Positions 17,035-25,206 of a DNA stretch of 64,000 bases are shown piece by piece. The stretch comes from G963674685 sp963674685 (lineage in GTDB: Bacteria > Lernaellota > Lernaellaia > JACKCT01), in contig CAXXWT010000005.1 in the NCBI GenBank assembly GCA_963674685.2, positions 620,001 to 684,000 of the forward strand. Direction: 5' to 3'. A model generated the notes under the pieces. The model was not told the origin of the DNA. It saw only the letters and a program-made list of their open reading frames with translations, and did no database searches. Every line of letters begins with the position of its first letter. The first letter of the stretch is position 1. A program made the translations under genes and the position numbers.

Positions 17035-18303
17035 TCATTTTTTGATGCGAATCAGCAGGGAATTGCGGTGCGCTTTCAAACCTTCCATTTCGGCCAGATC
17101 CGCGGCCTCGGCGTACAAGGTTTGCGCCTTCCCCAAATCCTCGATGTGAATCCAGGTGCTGATTTTGAGGAAATTGAAAACCGATAATCCTCCGAAGGAT
17201 CGGGCCGCGCCGCCGGTGGGAAGGACATGATTCGGTCCCGCGCCGTAATCGCCCAGAGCCTGCGCCGTTTTTGAGCCGATGAAAAGCGCGCCGTAATTTT
17301 TCAGTTTCGATGCGATCTTTCCGGCGTTCGGCGCCATGACCGATAAATGCTCCGGCGCTATAAGGTCGCAGATTGAAATCGCGGTTTCGACATCCGGCGC
17401 CACGGTGAAAAAGCTGTTTTGCAATGCCCGGCGGGCGATATCCGCCGTGGGCAAATCGGCAAGCTGCGCCGCAAGTTCTCTTTGCACGCCCAGCGCCGTC
17501 TTCTCATCCAGCGCGACCAGGGCGACCATGGCGTCGGGATCGTGCTCGGCCTGCGCGAGCATATCCGCCGCGACGCACGCGGGATCGGCGCTTCCATCCG
17601 CAACGACCACGTATTCCGAAGGCCCCGCGGGCATATCGATTCTCACCTGCCCGCTGACAAGCCTTTTCGCCGCGGTCACGAAAGCGTTGCCCGGTCCCAC
17701 GATAACATCGCAGGCGGGCACGTCCCCCGCTCCGAAGGCCAGAGCCGCAATCGCCTGCGCGCCGCCGATGCCTAAAAGAAAATCCGCTCCTGCCACTGCG
17801 CACGCCGCCAGAATCTCGACTTTCGGTCCGGGCGAGGCGACCCATACGGTTTTCACTCCCGCCGCGCGGGCCGGGATCACGGTCATCAGCACGCTGGAAG
17901 GAAGCGGATAACGGCCGCCGGGCGCGTAGCAAGCGGCCCGCTCGACCGGCCTGACGAAATGCCCCGCTTTGCCGCCTTCGACATCCGCGGACAAATCCAC
18001 CAGGCATTTGCGCTGGGCCTTCGCAAAAGCATCAATCCTCGCGGCGGTATTTTTTAAAAGCGCGCGTTTTTCCGCGCACAAGGATTCATAAGCTTGTTCG
18101 AAGTCGCCGCGGTCATAAATCCATTTTTCGTTGCTTTCGATATCACCGAAGCGCCGCCCGTATTCCACGAGGGCTTCGGCGCCGCGTTTTCGAATATCTT
18201 CAATAATCTCGAACGCCGCTTTGGAAGCTTCGAGATCGTCGGCGATCTCCCGCCGGACTCGGATCTGATCGGCTGCGACGCGCTTCAGCAACGATTCACT
18301 CAT
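17035..18303 (-). CDS. hisD: histidinol dehydrogenase
   Basis: Catalyses the last two oxidations, histidinol to histidine, with NAD and zinc. The 422-residue protein contains GIGGAQAIAALAFGAG, VGPGNAFVTAAKRL and GPSEYVVVAD. The zinc ligands Gln/His are in LAQAEHDPDA, and the C-terminal region NHVLPTGGAARSFGGLSVFNF is family-typical. It overlaps the fused hisAIE gene by four bases and is the last gene of the operon. Order I-E-D here recalls the fungal HIS4 protein, where the same three activities are one polypeptide; here HisD is separate. Confidence 0.96.
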   Translation of the reverse strand: MSESLLKRVAADQIRVRREIADDLEASKAAFEIIEDIRKRGAEALVEYGRRFGDIESNEKWIYDRGDFEQAYESLCAEKRALLKNTAARIDAFAKAQRKCLVDLSADVEGGKAGHFVRPVERAACYAPGGRYPLPSSVLMTVIPARAAGVKTVWVASPGPKVEILAACAVAGADFLLGIGGAQAIAALAFGAGDVPACDVIVGPGNAFVTAAKRLVSGQVRIDMPAGPSEYVVVADGSADPACVAADMLAQAEHDPDAMVALVALDEKTALGVQRELAAQLADLPTADIARRALQNSFFTVAPDVETAISICDLIAPEHLSVMAPNAGKIASKLKNYGALFIGSKTAQALGDYGAGPNHVLPTGGAARSFGGLSVFNFLKISTWIHIEDLGKAQTLYAEAADLAEMEGLKAHRNSLLIRIKK

Positions 18304-19574
18304 TTTGACTTTCCCCGCGTCTCTTTCGCGTTGCCCGGCCTTCTGGAAATTTTCAGGGAGCGCCGGTCCAGTTCACGCTCGACTTCATCGAGCCCTACGC
18401 CTTTGGAAACCATTTTCGCCAGCGTAAAATAAATCAAATCCGCCGCTTCCCAGACGATCGCGTCTTTCGACTGCGCGTCGGCCAGTTCGCCGGCTTCTTC
18501 CAATAATTTCGCCTTGAGCAAATCCGCGTCGCGAAAAAGCCGCGCCGTGTACGAACCTTGCGGCGCGTTACTCAAACGCCCGGCCAGGCGGCGCGCCAAA
18601 TGCGTGATCCCGGCGTCGTCGCCCCAGCACGTCCGCGTATCGAGATGGCAAAACCCGCTTCCGCCTTGCGCGACCGTAAAACGCAAAGCATCCCGATCAC
18701 AGTCCAGATCCACGCGCAGCAGTTTTTGCGTCGCGCCGGAAGTTTCCCCTTTGATCCATAAACCACGCGAGCGCGAGTGATAAACGCCTCGCTGCCTTTT
18801 CACGGCTTCGCGCAGGCTTTCCAAATTCGAATACGCCAGGCCTAGCGCCACGCCGTGCGCGTCGACGACCACCGTCGGCCACAAACCGTCGGGCCTGTCC
18901 GATGAAAGCGGCGCCGCGATGGCGTCGCCCAGATCCATGCGCCCGCTGTACAAAGCCATGCCCACCTGCGCGTCGGCGCCCAAGGCGTCGGCTTCGGCGA
19001 TTTCCTCCGGCGTCGTAAAACCGCCGGCGACGGTCAATTGCGCGTCGCCGCAGGCTTCTTTCAGGGCCGCCACGCGCTTCATGGCCGTTCCCTTCATCCG
19101 CCCTTCCCGCTCCACGAATGTCACGAGAAATCCGCCGGCATACTCTCGAAGCTCTTTCATCCGATCGATGATTCCCGTCCCGGTTTTCGTGCGCCATCCG
19201 TCCACAACGACCTCGCCGTCCACGGCGTCCAGCGCGGCGACGACGCGATCCTTAGGAAGCTGCTTTAGAATCTCGGGCGTAGCGGCGGTTCCCAAAACGA
19301 CTTTCGTCACGCCCGCGTCGAGCCAGTCCAGCGCCGACTGCGCGTCGCGGATTCCGCCGCCGACGCGGCAAGGCGCGACGCGGACCAGCTTCTTTATCAC
19401 TTCCGCGTTGTCGCCTTGCCTTAGCGCCGCATCCAGGTCCACCACGGCGATCTCTCCGGCCAGGCGAAATTTTTGGGCGATGGGAATCGGGTCTCCGGCG
19501 TCGATGGCCTTTTCTTTTCCGCCGATAAGTTGCACGGCATGACCGCCCATCAGATCAATGGAAGGAATAATCAC
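18300..19574 (-). CDS. trifunctional HisA-HisI-HisE fusion
   Basis: Three consecutive histidine-pathway enzymes in one 424-residue chain. Residues 1-~222 are HisA (ProFAR isomerase): D7 in IPSIDLMGG, VGGGIRD (71-77), catalytic-side ALDAVDGEVVVDGW (114-127) and AGGFTTPEE. Residues ~228-320 are HisI (phosphoribosyl-AMP cyclohydrolase): SRSRGLWIKGETSG (267-280), the metal/zinc segment D289-L-D-C-D-R-D295, and C309/C316 in CHLDTRTC. Residues ~322-408 are HisE (phosphoribosyl-ATP pyrophosphohydrolase): E359-E360-x2-E363 and E376-x2-D379. All active-site motifs survive, so all three functions are probably live. It overlaps hisF and hisD by four bases each. Confidence 0.92.
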   Translation of the reverse strand: MIIPSIDLMGGHAVQLIGGKEKAIDAGDPIPIAQKFRLAGEIAVVDLDAALRQGDNAEVIKKLVRVAPCRVGGGIRDAQSALDWLDAGVTKVVLGTAATPEILKQLPKDRVVAALDAVDGEVVVDGWRTKTGTGIIDRMKELREYAGGFLVTFVEREGRMKGTAMKRVAALKEACGDAQLTVAGGFTTPEEIAEADALGADAQVGMALYSGRMDLGDAIAAPLSSDRPDGLWPTVVVDAHGVALGLAYSNLESLREAVKRQRGVYHSRSRGLWIKGETSGATQKLLRVDLDCDRDALRFTVAQGGSGFCHLDTRTCWGDDAGITHLARRLAGRLSNAPQGSYTARLFRDADLLKAKLLEEAGELADAQSKDAIVWEAADLIYFTLAKMVSKGVGLDEVERELDRRSLKISRRPGNAKETRGKSK

Positions 19575-20326
19575 AAGCGCACCTCCACGCCGTTTTCTTT
19601 CAAGTATTTTTTCACGTCGCCCACGGTATATTCCCCGTAATGAAAAATCGAAGCCGCCAAAACCGCGTCGGCGCCGGCCCGCACCCCCTGCAGAAGATGC
19701 TCCGGGCTGTCGGCGCCGCCGGAGGCGATGATCGGCACATTGACCGCATCCGCCGCCGCGCGCAGAAGCTTAAGATCATACCCTTCCCGCGTGCCGTCTC
19801 TATCCCAGCATGTGAGAAGGATTTCCCCGGCGCCTTTATCGCAGGCGTCTTTCATCCACTGCACGACGTCCAGTCCCGTATCGTCGGCGCCGGAAAGCAC
19901 GACGACCTGCCATCGGCCTTCGGCGACGCGCTTGGCGTCCACGGCCAGAATCGTGCATTGCCTGCCGAACCGCCGGGCGATCACGTTCAGCAGTTCCGGA
20001 TCCTTGACGGCGGCGGTATTGATTCCGACCTTGTCCGCCCCGGCCTCCAGGAGATTTTGCGCGTCTCGGGCGCTGCGCACGCCCCCTCCCACGGTGAGAG
20101 GAATCGACAGCGCTCCGCGCACTTCTTCGACGGTTTTGAGCGCCGTCCGGCGTCCTTCCGGCGTAGCGGACACGTCCAGCAGGACCAATTCGTCGGCGCC
20201 CTGCTGCTCGTAGGTTTTAGCCCGCTCCACCGGGGAACCGGCGTCGCGAAGCCCTTGAAATTTCACGCCCTTGACCACGCGCCCATCCGCTACGTCCAGG
20301 CAGGGGATAATTCTTTTCGTCAGCAT
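19571..20326 (-). CDS. hisF: imidazole glycerol phosphate synthase cyclase subunit
   Basis: The (beta/alpha)8 cyclase that, with HisH, forms IGP and AICAR from PRFAR. The open frame runs up to 20689, but the ATG at 20326 gives the canonical MLTKRIIPCLDVADGRVVKG and a normal 251 residues. The catalytic aspartates lie in PCLDVADG and LSGADDTGLD, and GGVRSARDAQ and ASGGADSPEHL are phosphate-binding loops. It overlaps hisH by seven bases and hisAIE by four, so it is translated as part of the coupled operon. Confidence 0.95.
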   Translation of the reverse strand: MLTKRIIPCLDVADGRVVKGVKFQGLRDAGSPVERAKTYEQQGADELVLLDVSATPEGRRTALKTVEEVRGALSIPLTVGGGVRSARDAQNLLEAGADKVGINTAAVKDPELLNVIARRFGRQCTILAVDAKRVAEGRWQVVVLSGADDTGLDVVQWMKDACDKGAGEILLTCWDRDGTREGYDLKLLRAAADAVNVPIIASGGADSPEHLLQGVRAGADAVLAASIFHYGEYTVGDVKKYLKENGVEVRL

Positions 20327-20928
20327 GCCGCGTCCTCCCGATCCAGCCAGCGTTTCAAAAGCCCCAGCCCCCACGGTCCCGAAAGCTCCGGGTGAAACTG
20401 GCAGGCCAGAATCGATCCGCGCTCCATGGCGGCCACGAAGGACCCGCCGTAATCGGCCCGGGAGGCCGTCCATCCCGGCGGCTGCTCGCAAAGGCGGTAG
20501 GAGTTGGCGAAATAGGCATAGCCGGCTTGAAGCAGCGCGCATCCGGGCGTAGGCTCGGTCATGTTCCAGCCCAGTTGCGGCACGCGAAGGCAATCGGGGA
20601 AACGCCGTACTTTTTCCGGGATGATTCCAAGCCCTTCGACTCCGGGATCCTCCTCGCTGGCCGCGCAAAGAAGCTGCAGACCCAGGCATACGGCAAGCGT
20701 CGGCCGGTTTTGCGCAAACCGTTTTTGCAGCGGCTCGACCAGTCCATTTTTTTCAAGCATTTCCATTCCGGCGGCAAAAGCGCCGACGCCGGGCAAAACC
20801 GCATGCGTCGCCGCGGCGACTTCGCCGGGATCATCGCTAAAATACTCCCGGGCGCCCGCGCGGCGCAGACCGGCCACTACGGAAGCGAGATTGGCGACGC
20901 CGGTTTTAATCACCAGCACTTTTCTCAT
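20320..20928 (-). CDS. hisH: imidazole glycerol phosphate synthase glutamine amidotransferase subunit
   Basis: A 202-residue class I glutamine amidotransferase that delivers ammonia to HisF. The nucleophile is C81 in LAVCLGLQLL, and the catalytic His/Glu pair is in CQFHPELSG near the C-terminus. VLPGVGAFAAGM (44-55) is the conserved N-terminal loop. The start overlaps the hisB stop by four bases. Family length and context make the call firm. Confidence 0.95.
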   Translation of the reverse strand: MRKVLVIKTGVANLASVVAGLRRAGAREYFSDDPGEVAAATHAVLPGVGAFAAGMEMLEKNGLVEPLQKRFAQNRPTLAVCLGLQLLCAASEEDPGVEGLGIIPEKVRRFPDCLRVPQLGWNMTEPTPGCALLQAGYAYFANSYRLCEQPPGWTASRADYGGSFVAAMERGSILACQFHPELSGPWGLGLLKRWLDREDAAC

Positions 20929-21515
20929 GCGAGGATTCCTTTCGTGCTGGGAACCTGCCCGGAACCATCAATGGCCAAAGCCTGTTTCAACGCCAGCGCC
21001 ACGGCCTTGAAAGCCGCTTCGGCCCGGTGGTGGTCGTTATCGCCGTACAGCACTTCCACGTGCAAAGCGATGCGCGCTTCACTTGCAAAACTGCGCAAGG
21101 CGTGGGCGATATTTTCACTGGACAGATCGCCGATCTTCTCCCGCGCAAGCCCCAGATTGACGACGCCGCAGGCTCTTCCCGATATGTCCACCGCCGCGCG
21201 TGCCAGCGCCTCGTCCATGGGCGCAAGAGCCCATCCGAAACGCGCGATGCCTTTGCAGTCGCCCAGGGCCTGCCGAAGCGCCGATCCCAAAACGATGGCG
21301 CAGTCCTCCACGGTGTGATGATCGTCCACGTTAAGATCGCCCTTGCAGGAAAGCTCAAGGTCCATCCGCCCGTGCTTGATCAGCGCATGCAGCATGTGAT
21401 CGAAAAAACCGACGCCGCTTTCGATCTTCGCTTTGCCCTCACCGTCGAGAGTCAGCGCGCAAGCAATGTCCGTCTCACTGGTTTTTCTCGTGATGGTCGC
21501 CTGTCTTTTTGTCAT
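20925..21515 (-). CDS. hisB: imidazoleglycerol-phosphate dehydratase
   Basis: A 196-residue monofunctional IGPD that dehydrates IGP to imidazole acetol phosphate using Mn. The two metal-binding repeats are visible: FFDHMLHALIKHG with DDHHTVEDCAI in the first half, and a diverged second set containing YGDNDHHRAEAAFKA. It has no N-terminal histidinol-phosphatase domain, so the E. coli-type bifunctional HisB is ruled out. It overlaps hisC and hisH by four bases. Confidence 0.95.
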   Translation of the reverse strand: MTKRQATITRKTSETDIACALTLDGEGKAKIESGVGFFDHMLHALIKHGRMDLELSCKGDLNVDDHHTVEDCAIVLGSALRQALGDCKGIARFGWALAPMDEALARAAVDISGRACGVVNLGLAREKIGDLSSENIAHALRSFASEARIALHVEVLYGDNDHHRAEAAFKAVALALKQALAIDGSGQVPSTKGILA

Positions 21516-22897
21516 GGCAAAAGCTCCTTAAATTCACGCCAGTCGCTTATCACGCGGGCGGCGCCCGCGGCGTGCATTTCACTTTTTATGTTTTCGAAAT
21601 TTTTCTTTGATTCGGCAAAGCCCAGGGGCAAAGCGCCGGCCCGGCGCGCGGCGGCGACGCCGCCGGCGAAATCGGCGATCACCCAGTTTCGCTTTGGCGC
21701 ATTTGATTCAAGAACCGAATCGAGTTGCGCGCCTTTTTCATCGATGACGTTGACTAAATATCGTCGCGATAAACTATCAATCACATCCTGATTAATATTC
21801 GATTCGATGACTTTAATAATGATGCTTTCCGGTCGGCATATCGTTTCGAGCGCCCGCGTCAGGCGCTGAAAACTTTCCTCGTCGCCCGGGCACGTGATGC
21901 GTATTCCGGAATCGAATCCTTCCTGCTTTGGGAAATAGCGCACGGCAATGCCGAAACCCGCCATGGCGTCGAGCATCCAAAGCGGATCATGAAAACGGGC
22001 GTAAACGAAATTCGCGTGAGAATTCGTCGGCCGCGCGCCAAGATCACGCAGAAAGTCATGTAATCGCTTTCGCTCTTCACGGGCGCGGGCCACATAGCTG
22101 TCCACGTACTCACCGCCTTCGGCAAGACCTTTTTGCGCCAGCGCCAGCGATGCGCTGGAAACGGGAAACGGCAATCCGCCGCGCCGCAAAGGCTCGATCA
22201 AATGCGCGGGGCCGGCAAGATACCCCACACGCAGGCCCGCCATTCCCCACGCCTTGGAGAAGGTGAATATGGCGACAGCGTTGGGCAGGCTTAAAACATT
22301 TGCCGTCAAATCCTTATCCGCAAAATGCGCATAGGCCAGATCCACCAGCAAAAGCGCATGCGGCGCCGCCAGACTCATTCGTCGCAAATCCTCGGGCGTC
22401 GCGATGCATCCCGTGGGATTGTTCGGCGAGGTCACGACGATGATTCCCGTGTCGTCATTGACGGCGGCCAGAACGTCATCCGTGGGAAAATCATCTCCCG
22501 GCCAGGGCACATTGACCACGCACCCTTCGGCCAGCTTCGCAAAGTAAGCGAACATCTCGAAATAAGGCCGGGGCAATATCATTTCCCGGCGCGCGTGCAG
22601 ATAGACGCGGCAGCAGCGCATGATCGCGTCGTCGCCGCCGGCAGTAATGAGAATCTGCTCAGGATCGACGCCTAAATGTTTTGCGATCATCCGCTCCAAA
22701 GGCCGGGCGCTGGTATAGCGGTTCAGATGCTCGGCGTGGGCGTCGCCGAAAACCTCGAAAACGGACGCCGGCGGCGCCAGTCCCTCATTGGCGTCGAGCT
22801 TCAAATCCGTCGGCGCGGCGCCTTTGGGCGGCGCATACTCCCGCAGGCCCTCCATAAACGCCGCCGGGCGTGGTTTGGGTCCACTACTTTGCGTCAT
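21512..22897 (-). CDS. hisC: histidinol-phosphate aminotransferase with HAD-like C-terminal tail
   Basis: PLP transaminase acting on imidazole acetol phosphate. Residue numbers here count from the alternative GTG start at 22915; subtract six for the ATG at 22897, preferred because GGGGG lies seven bases upstream. Motifs: LDANEGLAPP, SPNNPTG (163-169) and the Schiff-base K221 in FTFSKAWGMAGLRVGY. The aminotransferase ends near 362. About 105 extra residues follow, ending WVIADFAGGVAAARRAGALP, then AAGAARVISDWREFKELL, which read like the last third of a HAD-superfamily hydrolase (motif IV region). The nucleophile DxD motif is missing, so phosphatase activity is unlikely. No separate histidinol-phosphatase is in the operon. 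Confidence 0.9.
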   Translation of the reverse strand: MTQSSGPKPRPAAFMEGLREYAPPKGAAPTDLKLDANEGLAPPASVFEVFGDAHAEHLNRYTSARPLERMIAKHLGVDPEQILITAGGDDAIMRCCRVYLHARREMILPRPYFEMFAYFAKLAEGCVVNVPWPGDDFPTDDVLAAVNDDTGIIVVTSPNNPTGCIATPEDLRRMSLAAPHALLLVDLAYAHFADKDLTANVLSLPNAVAIFTFSKAWGMAGLRVGYLAGPAHLIEPLRRGGLPFPVSSASLALAQKGLAEGGEYVDSYVARAREERKRLHDFLRDLGARPTNSHANFVYARFHDPLWMLDAMAGFGIAVRYFPKQEGFDSGIRITCPGDEESFQRLTRALETICRPESIIIKVIESNINQDVIDSLSRRYLVNVIDEKGAQLDSVLESNAPKRNWVIADFAGGVAAARRAGALPLGFAESKKNFENIKSEMHAAGAARVISDWREFKELLP

Positions 22898-22911
22898 GCT
22901 TTGACCCCCAT

Positions 22912-23787
22912 TCACGAAACGAGCTGATCCGGCGCGGTCACCACGATGTCGGCGCCGCCCCGGGCCTTGATCCTCGGGATCAGAAAAGGCAATTCATCCC
23001 TCGGCACGGCGGCCTTCACCGCGTACGCGTCCTCGCCGAAAAGCGGCGCAACGGTGGGCTTTTTCATGCACGGCAGAAGCTTCACCAGTTGATCCAGCTT
23101 ATCCGCCGGAACATTGACCTCGATCATGACGCGCTTTCTGGCGTTAAGGACCGATTCCATAAGCAGGACGAATCGCTCGATGGCTTTTTTCTTCTCCCGG
23201 TTTTTCAGGGCTTTCGGATTGGCGTAAAAACGCGTGGAGGAATGCATCAGCACATCCACGATCTCCAGGCGCGCGGCCTTAAGCGTGGTCCCGGTGGCGG
23301 TATTGTCGATGATGCAATCCGCGTCTTCCGGCGGGAAAACCTCCGTGGCCCCGTAGGAACGCACGAACGAGGCTTTCATCTTCCGTTTTTTAATCCAGGC
23401 TTTGGCGAGCTTTTCATATTCCGAAGCCACCACCAGGCGGCGCTTGGGGAGCTTGCCGTCTTTGAGAAATTCCGCGTGCGCCGCCGCCACGACGCGCACC
23501 GGATCGAGCTGCGTATCCAGCAGTTCGACCAGGTCGGCTCCGAGTTCCGCCACCCAATCCGCCCCTGCGAATCCGATGTCCCGGGAACCGAGATGCAACA
23601 TCTCGACGATGTTTTGAGGTTTCAGGATTTTCGTTTCGAATCCGGGAAGGCAGACCCGCGGCCTGTAATCCCGCTGAACCCAGTCGGTCCGAATCCCCGC
23701 ATCGGCCAGCAAGTTGGTCACGCCCTTCGCCATGCGGCCTTTCGGCAATGCCAGGCGAAGCGTCGCTGAATTGTTTTTCCCGAACAT
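22912..23787 (-). CDS. hisG: ATP phosphoribosyltransferase, long form
   Basis: First enzyme of histidine synthesis, joining ATP and PRPP. At 291 residues it is the long homohexameric form with a C-terminal ACT-like feedback domain (residues ~215-291), so it does not need HisZ. LRLALPKGRM at the N-terminus, GSRDIGFAGADWV and the PRPP loop DADCIIDNTATGTTLK are diagnostic. It is the first structural gene of the operon, 25 bases after the attenuator terminator, and its start region (GGGGAATCAA before the ATG) would be shielded if transcription stops there. Confidence 0.95.
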   Translation of the reverse strand: MFGKNNSATLRLALPKGRMAKGVTNLLADAGIRTDWVQRDYRPRVCLPGFETKILKPQNIVEMLHLGSRDIGFAGADWVAELGADLVELLDTQLDPVRVVAAAHAEFLKDGKLPKRRLVVASEYEKLAKAWIKKRKMKASFVRSYGATEVFPPEDADCIIDNTATGTTLKAARLEIVDVLMHSSTRFYANPKALKNREKKKAIERFVLLMESVLNARKRVMIEVNVPADKLDQLVKLLPCMKKPTVAPLFGEDAYAVKAAVPRDELPFLIPRIKARGGADIVVTAPDQLVS

Positions 23788-23812
23788 TTGATTCCCCTTT
23801 TTAAAAACGCAA

Positions 23813-23838
23813 TAAAAAACCGGCTTTTTAAGCCGGCG
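23813..23838 (-). terminator. his operon attenuator terminator
   Basis: On the minus strand CCGGCTT, loop AAA, AAGCCGG forms a perfect seven-base-pair GC-rich hairpin followed directly by six T residues, an intrinsic terminator. It lies between the His-rich leader peptide and hisG, where an attenuator is expected. Its 5' arm can alternatively pair with GGGCCGG at 23882-23876. Confidence 0.88.
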
Positions 23839-23866
23839 TTTTGGTTTTTGCTTGACGATCAGGCTA

Positions 23867-23901
23867 CACCATCATCCGGCCCTTTCATTGGGCGAATGGT
23901 G
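23867..23901 (-). promoter_or_regulatory. leader hairpin over the histidine codons (anti-antiterminator)
   Basis: The codons CAC CAT and the following GCCC (23901-23890) pair with GGGC (23882-23879) and ATGGTG (23872-23867), leaving loop AATGAAA. A ribosome stalled on His codons would block this hairpin. That frees GGGCCGG (23882-23876) to pair with CCGGCTT of the terminator arm (seven pairs, two of them G-U), the antiterminated state. The mutually exclusive pairing is seen in the sequence; operation is inferred from the enteric his paradigm. Confidence 0.75.
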
Positions 23902-23928
23902 ATGGTTATGTCGCGTCATACGAATCAT
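23872..23928 (-). CDS. hisL: his operon leader peptide
   Basis: A short ORF reading MIRMTRHNHHHSPNERAG (18 residues; 15 if translation starts at the second ATG, 23919). Four of five consecutive codons are histidine (CAT AAC CAT CAC CAT), and the TRHNHHH core resembles enterobacterial HisL peptides. It lies between a sigma70-like promoter and an intrinsic terminator just before hisG. Its job is to sense charged tRNA-His by ribosome stalling. No strong Shine-Dalgarno is seen, and the first ATG is almost at the predicted transcription start, so leaderless or weak initiation is possible. Confidence 0.85.
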   Translation of the reverse strand: MIRMTRHNHHHSPNERAG

Positions 23929-23934
23929 GAGCAA

Positions 23935-23963
23935 AATCTATGGCTTTCGTAATATTTTGTCAA
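23935..23963 (-). promoter_or_regulatory. sigma70-type promoter of the his operon
   Basis: On the minus strand a perfect TTGACA is followed after exactly 17 bases by TAGATT (four of six). The predicted start of transcription is close to 23928, at or just before the leader peptide. A second promoter further upstream cannot be excluded. Confidence 0.55.
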
Positions 23964-24035
23964 TCTGAAAGCGGGTTTTTCAATTCTCCGCGATCCGGGC
24001 TTACGCTTTGAGCGCTCCGATGGTTCATTTCAAGG

Positions 24036-24064
24036 TTGATAAATTCATTCCCATCAGATATTAG
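24036..24064 (+). promoter_or_regulatory. candidate promoter of the UDP-sugar epimerase gene
   Basis: TTGATA and TATTAG are separated by 17 bases, matching five and four consensus positions. Transcription would start near 24071, about 46 bases before the TTG start at 24117. It diverges from the his promoter, so the 329-base gap between hisG and this gene is a divergent regulatory region. Confidence 0.4.
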
Positions 24065-24116
24065 GTCAAATGTCACGTTTCTTTATAAATTTCCTTGAAT
24101 TTAACGAGGAACTCAG

Positions 24117-25115
24117 TTGAAAAAAATTGTCATTACGGGAAGCGCCGGATTTATCGGATTTCATCTTGCCAAAAGATTTCTGGATGAAGGGCGCGAGGTC
24201 GTCGGCCTCGATAATTTCAACGATTACTATCCGAAAGAGATCAAAAAGCAGCGCGACGCGATTTTGCGCGAAAATCCTCGTTTCATCTCACGACACGTCG
24301 ATATCGCCGACACCGCTTCAATTGAAAAAGTTTTCAAGGAATTCGAGGTCGATCTCATCGTCAATCTCGCGGCGCAGGCCGGCGTCCGCTACGCGCGGAT
24401 CAACCCCATGGCTTACGTGCGGTCCAACCAGGTGGGATTTGCCAATATTCTCGAAATGGCGCGCCATCACGGCGTCAAACGAATTTTATATGCCTCGTCA
24501 TCTTCGGTCTACGCCGGCGTCAAGGAGACGCCCTTTCGCGAGGATCAGCCCGTGGACCGGCCTATCAGCCTTTACGGCGCCACGAAGAAATCCAATGAAC
24601 TGGCCGCGCACTGCTACACGCATCTATACGGCATACAGACCATCGGCCTGCGTTTTTTTACGGTTTACGGTCCATGGGGAAGGCCGGATATGGCCATGTG
24701 GATTTTTGCGGAAAAGATGCTGGCGGGCGAGCCCATACCGGTTTTCAATTACGGCGACATGCGCCGGGATTTCACGTACATCGACGACATTGTGGACGGG
24801 GTGGCCCGGCTGTCTTTCGCCGAAGGGCTTAAACCCTATGAGATTATGAACATCGGCAATCACCGAAGCGAAAAGCTCATGGACCTCATCGACCTGATCG
24901 CAAAAGGCCTGGGCGTGGACGTGAAATGCAACATGCTTCCCATGATGCCCGACGACGTTCCGGCGACCTATGCTTCCATCGAGCGGATCAACAAGGCCTG
25001 CGGCTTCGAGCCCAGAACCACGATCTCAGAAGGCGTCCCCAAATTTTTGGAATGGTACCGGGCTCATCCCGATCTGGCCGAAATCGTAAAAAACTGGCGG
25101 GACAAGTCAAAGTAA
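24117..25115 (+). CDS. UDP-glucuronate 4-epimerase-like NAD-dependent epimerase
   Basis: A 332-residue extended short-chain dehydrogenase that most resembles UDP-glucuronate 4-epimerases, which make UDP-galacturonate. It begins at TTG, preceded by GAGGA. Motifs: ITGSAGFIGFHLAKRF (6-21), GLDNFNDYY, typical of the GlcA-epimerase group, LAAQAGVRYA, ASSSSVYAG, the catalytic YGATK, and RFFTVYGPWGRPDMA. It likely supplies an acidic sugar for the surface polysaccharide. A related UDP-glucose or UDP-GlcNAc epimerase activity cannot be excluded. Confidence 0.88.
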   Translation: MKKIVITGSAGFIGFHLAKRFLDEGREVVGLDNFNDYYPKEIKKQRDAILRENPRFISRHVDIADTASIEKVFKEFEVDLIVNLAAQAGVRYARINPMAYVRSNQVGFANILEMARHHGVKRILYASSSSVYAGVKETPFREDQPVDRPISLYGATKKSNELAAHCYTHLYGIQTIGLRFFTVYGPWGRPDMAMWIFAEKMLAGEPIPVFNYGDMRRDFTYIDDIVDGVARLSFAEGLKPYEIMNIGNHRSEKLMDLIDLIAKGLGVDVKCNMLPMMPDDVPATYASIERINKACGFEPRTTISEGVPKFLEWYRAHPDLAEIVKNWRDKSK

Positions 25116-25120
25116 ATCAA

Positions 25121-25173
25121 GGCTGTGCTCGGGGAAGAAGAAACCTCTCCTGCACAGCCGGGGGCGGCTGTGC
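25121..25173. repeat. three-arm GGCTGTGC hairpin between convergent genes
   Basis: GGCTGTGC occurs at 25121-25128 and 25166-25173, with its complement GCACAGCC between them at 25152-25159. The middle arm can pair with either flank; the downstream hairpin has a perfect eight-base-pair stem and a six-base loop. It sits between the convergent epimerase and APS-kinase genes and may serve as a bidirectional terminator, though no T-run follows. Confidence 0.5.
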
Positions 25174-25206
25174 CACACACGATCTGCCCGGGCGAAATAT
25201 TTCACC

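Noticed and set aside
17336..23769. Many long ORFs on the plus strand opposite the his operon
   Set aside because: They are antisense shadows caused by high GC at third positions; the minus-strand genes are all recognised enzymes with coupled starts.
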